Shown one piece after another: positions 1-4,768 of a DNA stretch of 6,612 nucleotides (its first letter is position 1; every line of letters begins with the position of its first letter). The stretch comes from CAZZIZ01 sp964654535 (lineage in GTDB: Bacteria; Bacteroidota; Bacteroidia; Chitinophagales; UBA2359). Under the pieces are notes generated by a model. It ran no database searches. It worked only from the letters and a program-made list of their open reading frames with translations, and was not told the origin of the DNA. The position numbers and the translations under genes are program-made. Location: assembly GCA_964654535.1 (NCBI GenBank), contig CAZZIZ010000186.1, positions 1 through 6,612 on the forward strand. The letters are read 5' to 3'.

Positions 1-851
1 CCTACAGCTTGGTCATTGAAGATGCAAAGCTCATCTTTCGATTCTTTTAAGCCCAGCGTATACAATAGCGGCAGGTAATGTTCCGGAGTAGGAATAGCAA
101 GATTGAAGGCGCTTCCTTGTTTTTCGAAATCGATAAGGCTCTGGTGATCATCGTTTAAAATCCATTGCTTCATTTTGCTGTCCGCTTCTATTGCCCAATC
201 GTAGCCAAAAGGTGTGTTGAGTTTATCAAAAGCAACTTTTCTAAGATTGTGTACCATATTACCACTGCCAATAATGAGCACACCTTTTTCGCGTAGACCC
301 TTTAACTGCTGAGCGAGCTCATAGTGATAGGCTGGCGGTTTGGTATAATCAATACTCAACTGAATAATTGGGACATCGGCTTGCGGAAAAAGATGTTTGA
401 CCACTGTCCAAGAACCGTGATCGAGTCCCCATTTTTCATCAAGGGAAACTGTGCCACTTGGTTCGACTAATGCTGAAACTTCCTTTGCGAGCTGGGGGTG
501 ACCCGGAGCATTGTACTGTACTTCGCTCAATGCTTTAGGAAAACCTCGAAAGTCGTGTATGGTTCTAGGCTGTTCCATCGCCGTAACAAAAGTCCCTTTG
601 GTTTCCCAATGCGCCGAGACAACTATAATCGCATTCGGCTTTTGCAATTCCGAACCTTGATGTTTGAATCCCTGAACAAATTCGTTGTCTTCTATTCCGT
701 TCATTGGAGAACCGTGACCAAGAAATAAAACTGGCATTTTCGAACTGCGCTTAAAAGGCTCGACCATACTTTGTAGGCTGTTCATAGACGTTGCAATAGG
801 AAGGGACAATGCTGAGACGCCAGCAAGTTTTATGAAGTCTTTTCTTTTCAT
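1..851 (-). CDS. ygiD: 4,5-DOPA extradiol dioxygenase (YgiD family), 3' end cut by window edge
   Basis: Translation of the minus strand from the ATG at 851-849 stays open to the window edge (283 complete codons). It reads as a class III extradiol ring-cleavage dioxygenase of the YgiD/DODA group, metal-dependent enzymes that open catechol rings such as L-DOPA. Family landmarks are in order: GHGSPM (H46), SAHWE (H81), WGLDHGSW (H145), GSGNMVHNL (H201) and PTPEHYLPLL (H258). H46, H81, H201 and H258 are the likely metal and catalytic histidines. The N-terminus MKRKDFIKLAGVSALSLP adds roughly two dozen residues to the usual cytoplasmic form and looks like a signal sequence, possibly a degenerate Tat signal (RK instead of RR). 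The family landmark MPVLFLGHGSPM only begins at residue 39. Only the extreme C-terminus is missing. It is transcribed away from the barrel gene at 1060. The family call is secure; the true substrate and export are not. Confidence 0.93.
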   Translation of the reverse strand, partial: MKRKDFIKLAGVSALSLPIATSMNSLQSMVEPFKRSSKMPVLFLGHGSPMNGIEDNEFVQGFKHQGSELQKPNAIIVVSAHWETKGTFVTAMEQPRTIHDFRGFPKALSEVQYNAPGHPQLAKEVSALVEPSGTVSLDEKWGLDHGSWTVVKHLFPQADVPIIQLSIDYTKPPAYHYELAQQLKGLREKGVLIIGSGNMVHNLRKVAFDKLNTPFGYDWAIEADSKMKQWILNDDHQSLIDFEKQGSAFNLAIPTPEHYLPLLYTLGLKESKDELCIFNDQAV

Positions 852-878
852 CTGAGCATGGATTAGATCCTTCTTTCT

Positions 879-908
879 CAAACTAAGTTAGTCTAGTGTA
901 AGATGCAA
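879..908 (-). promoter_or_regulatory. candidate Bacteroidota-type promoter for the dioxygenase gene
   Basis: On the minus strand TTG (908-906) is followed after exactly 19 bases by TTAGTTTG (886-879). This is one mismatch from the TAnnTTTG -7 element and has the usual TTG-N19 spacing of Bacteroidota housekeeping promoters. It lies 27 bases before the ATG at 851. The match was found by eye, and in AT-rich DNA it could be chance. Confidence 0.42.
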
Positions 909-939
909 GGTAATTTGCTCTACACGAATAATTGCAAAT

Positions 940-955
940 TGTTGTGAAGGCAACA
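940..955. promoter_or_regulatory. weak candidate upstream operator (inverted repeat in the divergent region)
   Basis: TTGTTG (939-944) and CAACAA (951-956) form a perfect 6-bp inverted repeat around a 6-base spacer. The inner 16 bases, TGTTGTGAAGGCAACA, have the same TGT-N10-ACA outline as the stronger palindrome at 992, and the two start 52 bp apart, close to five helical turns. It could be a second regulator site serving either divergent gene, or a chance hairpin. The half-site TGTTG differs from TGTGA at two positions. Confidence 0.3.
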
Positions 956-991
956 AGAATAAAGCCTCGCTTAGAAAGATTTATTCAAAGA

Positions 992-1007
992 TGTGACCAT
1001 TGTCACA
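992..1007. promoter_or_regulatory. CRP-type operator palindrome TGTGACCATTGTCACA
   Basis: This is an exact match to TGTGA-N6-TCACA, the classical Crp-family pattern. The arms TGTGAC and GTCACA pair perfectly around four central bases. It begins 37 bases upstream of the -7 box at 1029-1036. If transcription starts about 11-12 bases after the first base of that box, the operator centre falls near -41, the class II activator position. The Crp/Fnr protein encoded at 2519-3145 has the recognition-helix residues expected to read this half-site. Binding by that protein is an inference. Confidence 0.68.
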
Positions 1008-1028
1008 GAACCTAGGTCGGTGCTAGGC

Positions 1029-1036
1029 TAATTTTG
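1029..1036 (+). promoter_or_regulatory. -7 box TAATTTTG of the barrel gene promoter
   Basis: TAATTTTG matches the Bacteroidota -7 consensus TAnnTTTG at every fixed position and lies 23 bases before the ATG at 1060. No TTG stands about 19 bases upstream; that position is occupied by the flank of the 992-1007 palindrome. This is the architecture expected of an activator-dependent promoter. Confidence 0.55.
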
Positions 1037-1059
1037 AATAAAATTAAAACGCAAACCAC

Positions 1060-1632
1060 ATGAGAACTTTACTTATAGCCGCTTTATTTATTGGCTTAAA
1101 TTTAAATGCCCAAGACTCTCCATTTATAAAACAAGCTGATAGCGGGATGCTACCAGTTTTGAAAGAAAATTTTCGTCCACAGATATCTATTGCTCCGCAA
1201 GTGGCTTTTATGTCATTTTCCGATTTGGATACCAGTGGCTTTGGCTACGGGGTAGAAATTGCATTACAATGCCCATTAGCTTGTACTAGAAAAAATTACA
1301 TTCGTCAGCAGATTAGTTTTTTGTATTTCAACGATGATGAAAGCAATTACAAATATTGGACTGCGGGTATAAATCCTGAGTACCGACTTTTTGTAAGCCC
1401 AGAATATGAATTTGCCATTGGGCCTTCCGTCGGATTTTTTAGATCAGAAGCTAGTGACGTAGCTACATCAGGGCTGAACTATGGTGTTTCATCTAGTATT
1501 AACGTACATTTTGGAAAAGTTTTTATTGGACTATCTCCGAGATACATCTTGTCGAAAAAAGTTGAGTTATCAGAATCAGAGTTCTCTCAAAACCACATCC
1601 AAGGACTTTTCAAGTTTGGACTCAAGTTTTAA
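1060..1632 (+). CDS. small secreted outer-membrane beta-barrel protein (predicted)
   Basis: I do not recognise a specific family. The 190-residue product starts with a clear signal peptide (hydrophobic residues 4-16, probable cut after NAQ at about 18). The rest is a run of short strands with alternating polar and aromatic or hydrophobic residues and many Gly, Tyr and Phe, for example around residues 41-70, 83-90, 98-112, 117-128 and 139-165. The chain ends in FKFGLKF with a terminal Phe, the usual signal for beta-barrel insertion into the outer membrane. Size fits an eight-stranded barrel of the OmpA-like or OmpW-like kind. A C-x3-C pair at 71 and 75 is unusual for this class and may form a loop disulfide. 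The gene has its own promoter candidate with a CRP-type operator just upstream. The gap to the next gene is 58 bases with no convincing terminator, so read-through is possible. The ATG is chosen because the signal peptide begins there. Confidence 0.8.
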   Translation: MRTLLIAALFIGLNLNAQDSPFIKQADSGMLPVLKENFRPQISIAPQVAFMSFSDLDTSGFGYGVEIALQCPLACTRKNYIRQQISFLYFNDDESNYKYWTAGINPEYRLFVSPEYEFAIGPSVGFFRSEASDVATSGLNYGVSSSINVHFGKVFIGLSPRYILSKKVELSESEFSQNHIQGLFKFGLKF

Positions 1633-1690
1633 TCAAAAGACTGCTAGGATTGTATTTGTTATTTAAATTGCACATCAAACACGATGTTGA

Positions 1691-2353
1691 ATGGTACCGC
1701 AATTTAGAAACCTCACATTATACTTCATCTTAATGGCTTTCATTTTCATGGCATCTTGTGATACTGGAAACTTGTCCAATATCTTCATGAACAAAAGAAG
1801 CTTCGAAGATTTGGTAAACAGCTTCGAAAATCCTGAGCGCAAAGAATGGCAAAAACCTGAGTTGGTGATTTCCATGTTTGGTGAGCTTAAGGGTAAAACC
1901 GTAATGGACATTGGCGCCGGAACTGGTTACTTCTCTTTTCCAATGGCTGAAAGAGGGGCAACCGTAATTGCAGCCGATGTAGATGAAAGGTTCTTGGACT
2001 ACGTAGAAACAAAGCGCTCAGAATTGAATGTCTCCAATGTTTCAACCCGTAAAGTCGAATACGATGATCCGCTTTTGAAAAACGAAGAAGTCGACCATGT
2101 TATAATCGTAAACACCTATCATCACATCGACAATAGGGTAGACTACTTTTCTAAGGTCCTCGCAGGTATAAAACCCGGAGGAAGTCTTATGGTCGTAGAT
2201 TTCAAAAAAGAGCGATCCGATTTTGGTCCTCCAAAAAGGTATCGTGTGTCTGCTGCAACTGCAATGGACGAGTTGAAGAGGGCTGGTTTTTCAACTTCAA
2301 AGTCTTATAAGGAGCAACTGGAATATCAGTATGTAGTTATCGCCAAAAAGTAA
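1691..2353 (+). CDS. class I SAM-dependent methyltransferase with lipoprotein signal peptide
   Basis: The product has 220 residues. Residues 71-81 (VMDIGAGTGYF) are motif I of Rossmann-fold methyltransferases. D96 after the second strand is the likely ribose-binding acidic residue. YHHI (143-146) and KPGG (161-164) are the later motifs. The segment FENPERKEWQKPELV (45-59) resembles the pre-domain helix of a recognisable group of methyltransferase-like proteins that often carry export signals. Here residues 1-23 are basic, then hydrophobic, then MASC, with C23 as lipidation site, so the protein would be tethered outside the cytoplasm. SAM is not expected there, so its activity is unclear. A cytoplasmic form could start at M33 (ATG at 1787), just before the conserved region; I keep 1691 because the signal peptide is complete. 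The substrate is unknown. The gene sits between the barrel gene and the Crp/Fnr gene on the same strand. Confidence 0.82.
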   Translation: MVPQFRNLTLYFILMAFIFMASCDTGNLSNIFMNKRSFEDLVNSFENPERKEWQKPELVISMFGELKGKTVMDIGAGTGYFSFPMAERGATVIAADVDERFLDYVETKRSELNVSNVSTRKVEYDDPLLKNEEVDHVIIVNTYHHIDNRVDYFSKVLAGIKPGGSLMVVDFKKERSDFGPPKRYRVSAATAMDELKRAGFSTSKSYKEQLEYQYVVIAKK

Positions 2354-2441
2354 TTTGAACATTAATCTACTAGCTTATGTAGGCTTCTGAATTGGCGATT
2401 TGATTAAAACCTACTCATTTTAGGCTAGGCTTGGAAAAAAT

Positions 2442-2455
2442 GTCTCATTTGAGAC
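2442..2455. promoter_or_regulatory. perfect palindrome GTCTCA-TT-TGAGAC upstream of the Crp/Fnr gene
   Basis: Two 6-bp arms pair perfectly around TT, 63 bases before the GTG at 2519. With one flanking base each side (2441-2456) the outline is again TGT...ACC over 16 bases, but the arms differ from TGTGAC. It could be an operator for the downstream regulator, possibly autoregulatory. It is too short and lacks a T tract, so it is not a good terminator. A TATAAT at 2493-2498 lies between it and the gene, without a convincing partner element. Confidence 0.4.
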
Positions 2456-2518
2456 CTATATTCTTCGGCAATGTCAGTAGCTATTCTTAGCTTATAATGC
2501 GAAATCAAAGCGCTTTTA

Positions 2519-3145
2519 GTGGATAGTACAATCAAGGATTTATTCAAGTATCCCGCTCTTAAAAAGGAGCTGGAAGAAAACTGTGAAACGCATAATTTTG
2601 ATGCTGGCACTGTGCTTTTGAAAGAAGGGGCATACGCAAAAGTAATTCCGCTTGTCCTCGAAGGTTTGGTAAAAGTCTATCGCGAAGATGAAGAGGGTAA
2701 CGAAGTCTTACTATACTATATCAATCCCGATGAAAGTTGCGTTATGTCCGCCTCAAGCTGCATACATAACTCAAAAAGTGAAGTCAAGGCAGTGGTTGAA
2801 AAAACGGCAAAGGTGCTAGTCGTTTCTGCTAAACAGGCAGAAGATTTTTCCAGAAAGTATCCAGTATGGAACAGCTTCTTGTTTGGACTCTTCAAAAACA
2901 AGTACGATGAATTACTCAATACCATTCAAGTGCTCACCTTCGAGAATAAGGACAAACGCCTTTTGACCTACCTTCAAAATGAGCGAAAAGCAAAAGGAGA
3001 TTCAACCATTCACGCTACCCACCAACAAATAGCAAATGATATTGGCTCCACTCGAGAAGTAGTCTCTAGACTATTGAAGAAATTAGAAAACGAGTCCTAC
3101 GTAAAGCTCGAACATAAAAAAGTGCTTCTTTTAGATCGCTCCTAA
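2519..3145 (+). CDS. Crp/Fnr-family transcriptional regulator
   Basis: The 208-residue product has the full family layout: an N-terminal cyclic-nucleotide-binding-like beta-roll (about residues 8-112), a long dimerisation helix (about 113-140) and a C-terminal winged helix-turn-helix (about 141-208). The HTH is HQQIANDIGSTREVVSRLLKKLE. R179, E180 and R184 align with R180, E181 and R185 of E. coli CRP, which read the TGTGA half-site. The effector pocket is not CRP-like: the Arg-Ser pair that grips cAMP is missing, and ESCVMSASSC (72-81) occupies the region, so cAMP is doubtful. There is no N-terminal four-cysteine FNR iron-sulfur motif, although C22, C74 and C81 could be redox-sensitive. The start is GTG; an in-frame stop at 2495-2497 rules out much extension and no ATG fits. 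Its probable targets are the promoters at 992-1036 and 3225-3269 on either side. Confidence 0.93.
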   Translation: MDSTIKDLFKYPALKKELEENCETHNFDAGTVLLKEGAYAKVIPLVLEGLVKVYREDEEGNEVLLYYINPDESCVMSASSCIHNSKSEVKAVVEKTAKVLVVSAKQAEDFSRKYPVWNSFLFGLFKNKYDELLNTIQVLTFENKDKRLLTYLQNERKAKGDSTIHATHQQIANDIGSTREVVSRLLKKLENESYVKLEHKKVLLLDRS

Positions 3146-3166
3146 AGCCCATAAACCCTTCATTTT

Positions 3167-3187
3167 GAGCTTGGAGTACATAAGCTC
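3167..3187 (+). terminator. weak hairpin after the Crp/Fnr gene
   Basis: GAGCTT (3167-3172) and AAGCTC (3182-3187) form a 6-bp stem with a 9-base loop, 21 bases after the stop codon. Only two T residues follow directly, so it is a poor intrinsic terminator and is listed as possible. Confidence 0.25.
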
Positions 3188-3224
3188 TTGACTCAATAAG
3201 TCCTCTCAAACATTCTCTTTCACA

Positions 3225-3240
3225 TGTAGCATTAGTCACA
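3225..3240. promoter_or_regulatory. candidate CRP-type operator of the repeat-protein operon
   Basis: TGTAGCATTAGTCACA has a perfect right half (GTCACA) and a degenerate left half (TGTAGC). The flanks extend the outer symmetry to CATGT...ACATG (3223-3242). It begins 37 bases before the -7 box at 3262, exactly the spacing seen between 992 and 1029 upstream of the barrel gene. That shared geometry is the main reason to believe it. Confidence 0.5.
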
Positions 3241-3261
3241 TGATTTGGCTTTTTGTGCCTC

Positions 3262-3269
3262 TAATTTTA
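3262..3269 (+). promoter_or_regulatory. -7 box TAATTTTA of the repeat-protein operon
   Basis: The box is one base from TAnnTTTG and shares the 8-mer CTAATTTT with the barrel-gene promoter. There is no TTG at the -33 position. It predicts a transcript starting near 3273 with a leader of about 50 bases before the ATG at 3323. This also argues against a start codon upstream at 3245. Confidence 0.45.
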
Positions 3270-3322
3270 TATCGATAAAAAGAGTTAAAGCCAATTTAGG
3301 CGAATTCACAAAAATCAATAAA

Positions 3323-4762
3323 ATGAAATCAATGCTATCAAAAGGAGTTATCGCTTTAGCGATATTCGGAAGTTTCAGCCTTCTCTCCGCACAAGACAAT
3401 GTAGGAATCGGCACTACGACGCCTGGTTCTAAACTAGAAGTTCAAGGTACTACAGCAGACAACACTGCTTCAGCCCTGAATGTAACAGACTCAAATTCGA
3501 GTTCTTTACTCTTCGTTGGAAATGACGGAAGAACTGGTGTAGGTACACCAACACCAGGAGCACGCTTTATGGTTGTTGGACAACCTGGAATGCCAACACT
3601 TAACATATTGAATGATGGACTAAATCCAATGAACCCTGCCATTCGTGTTAACGATAATGGTAGAGTAGGAATCGGAACCACAACTCCAGGAGCAAGATTA
3701 ATGGTAGTCGGTCAAGTAGGCGCTCCAACTTTCAATGTGCTTCACGACGGAATGAACCCAATGAATCCTGCCATTCGCATAAACGAAGATGGTAGAGTAG
3801 GAGTTGGAACAACTACTCCTGGAGCTCGCTTTATGGTAGTTGGACAAGCAGGTGCACCAACCTTCAATGTGCTTAATGATGGATTAAACCCAATGAATCC
3901 TGCGTTTCGTATTAACGAAGACGGAAGAGTAGGAGTAGGAACCACGATGCCCGGAGCGCGCTTTATGGTTGTAGGTCAAGCGGGCGCACCTACACTTAAT
4001 GTGCTTAACGACGGATTAAACCCAATGAATCCTGCACTTCGCATAAACGAAGACGGCAGAATAGGAATCGGAACAACTACACCTGGAGCAAGACTAATGG
4101 TTATTGGGCAAGCAGGCGCACCAACTTTTAACGTCCTTCACGACGGCGCAAACCCAATGAACCCTGCTATTCGTGTAAACGAAGATGGCAGAGTAGGAAT
4201 CGGAACAACTACACCAGGAGCAAGACTAATGGTAATCGGTCAAGCAGGCGCACCAACTTTTAACGTCCTTCACGACGGCGCAAACCCAATGAACCCTGCT
4301 ATTCGTGTAAACGAAGATGGCAGAGTAGGAATCGGAACAACTACACCAGGAGCAAGACTAATGGTAATCGGTCAAGCAGGCGCACCAACTTTTAACGTCC
4401 TTCACGACGGCGCAAACCCAATGAACCCAGCCATACGAGTAAACGATAACGGAAGAGTAGGTGTAGGAACAACTTCACCGGGAGCAAGACTAATGGTAGT
4501 TGGAGAGCCTGGAGCACCGACTCTAAATATCCTAAACGACGGAGCCAATCCAATGAGCCCTGCATTAAGAATTAACGATAATGGACGTGTAGGTGTTGGA
4601 ACAACTGCACCAAGATCTAGAGTAGAAGTTGCTGATGGCGATATTTACCTAAGCGATGCTGCAAACGGAATTATCCTTACTTCTCCAACAGGAGCTTGCT
4701 ACAGAGTTACTGTAGACATGACTGGTCAATTGACTTCTACAGCTATTGTTTGTCCAAACTAA
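3323..4762 (+). CDS. secreted fibre-like surface protein with eight 44-residue tandem repeats
   Basis: The product has 479 residues. I start it at ATG 3323, because residues 1-23 form a clean signal peptide (cut after LLSA, before QDN). An open frame extends to a TTG at 3245, but that would bury the signal and overlap the promoter. After a divergent first unit (NVGIGTTTPGSKLEVQG, residues 26-70) come eight units of exactly 44 residues (71-422). Their theme is VGIGTTTPGARLMVVGQ, then APTFNVL, DG, NPMNPA and NEDGR. The C-terminal cap (423-479) contains GIILTSPTGACYRVTVD and ends IVCPN; C459 and C477 could pair. Such caps and VGIGTTTP motifs are common in Bacteroidota surface proteins and resemble the shaft segments of tail-fibre-like proteins. 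There is no T9SS sorting domain and no S74 autocleavage chaperone. I infer an extended beta-rich fibre or adhesive stalk; its function is unproven. The next gene starts six bases downstream. Confidence 0.85.
   Translation: MKSMLSKGVIALAIFGSFSLLSAQDNVGIGTTTPGSKLEVQGTTADNTASALNVTDSNSSSLLFVGNDGRTGVGTPTPGARFMVVGQPGMPTLNILNDGLNPMNPAIRVNDNGRVGIGTTTPGARLMVVGQVGAPTFNVLHDGMNPMNPAIRINEDGRVGVGTTTPGARFMVVGQAGAPTFNVLNDGLNPMNPAFRINEDGRVGVGTTMPGARFMVVGQAGAPTLNVLNDGLNPMNPALRINEDGRIGIGTTTPGARLMVIGQAGAPTFNVLHDGANPMNPAIRVNEDGRVGIGTTTPGARLMVIGQAGAPTFNVLHDGANPMNPAIRVNEDGRVGIGTTTPGARLMVIGQAGAPTFNVLHDGANPMNPAIRVNDNGRVGVGTTSPGARLMVVGEPGAPTLNILNDGANPMSPALRINDNGRVGVGTTAPRSRVEVADGDIYLSDAANGIILTSPTGACYRVTVDMTGQLTSTAIVCPN
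3533..4588 (+). repeat. eight tandem 132-bp coding repeats
   Basis: Unit starts are 3533, 3665, 3797, 3929, 4061, 4193, 4325 and 4457, each exactly 132 bp with no indels. Most differences between units are at third codon positions. Units 6 to 8 are nearly identical: bases 4109-4296 match 4241-4428 without a mismatch, a 188-base run at lag 132, longer than one unit. This is the trace of a recent one-unit duplication. Units 2 to 5 and the last unit are older and more diverged. Confidence 0.96.
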
Positions 4763-4768
4763 TTTGAG

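Noticed and set aside
498..728. Plus-strand 76-codon open frame
   Set aside because: It lies antisense within the dioxygenase gene, whose frame carries clear catalytic motifs; the plus-strand product has no recognisable features.
1011..1027. CCTAG-N7-CTAGG inverted repeat between the operator and the -7 box
   Set aside because: The arms are only five bases and there is no counterpart in the 3225-3269 promoter; probably chance.
1481..1666. Plus-strand 61-codon frame overlapping the end of the barrel gene
   Set aside because: It is a frame-shifted shadow of the barrel gene with no signal or domain features.
2425..2610. Minus-strand 61-codon frame across the start of the Crp/Fnr gene
   Set aside because: It overlaps the regulator's conserved N-terminus and has no recognisable product.
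3245..3322. In-frame upstream extension of the repeat protein from a TTG
   Set aside because: It would place 26 non-signal residues before a complete signal peptide and overlap the predicted -7 box at 3262.
3442..3945. Minus-strand open frames within the repeat region
   Set aside because: They recur with the 132-bp period and encode Pro/Thr-rich shadows of the real repeats.
3533..4588. CRISPR-like or noncoding repeat array
   Set aside because: Units are 132 bp, contiguous, all in one frame and vary mainly at third codon positions, so they are coding repeats.
3323..4762. Phage tail fibre from a prophage
   Set aside because: The motif resemblance is real, but there is no S74 chaperone domain and no other phage gene in the window, and the C-terminal cap is of the cellular Bacteroidota type.
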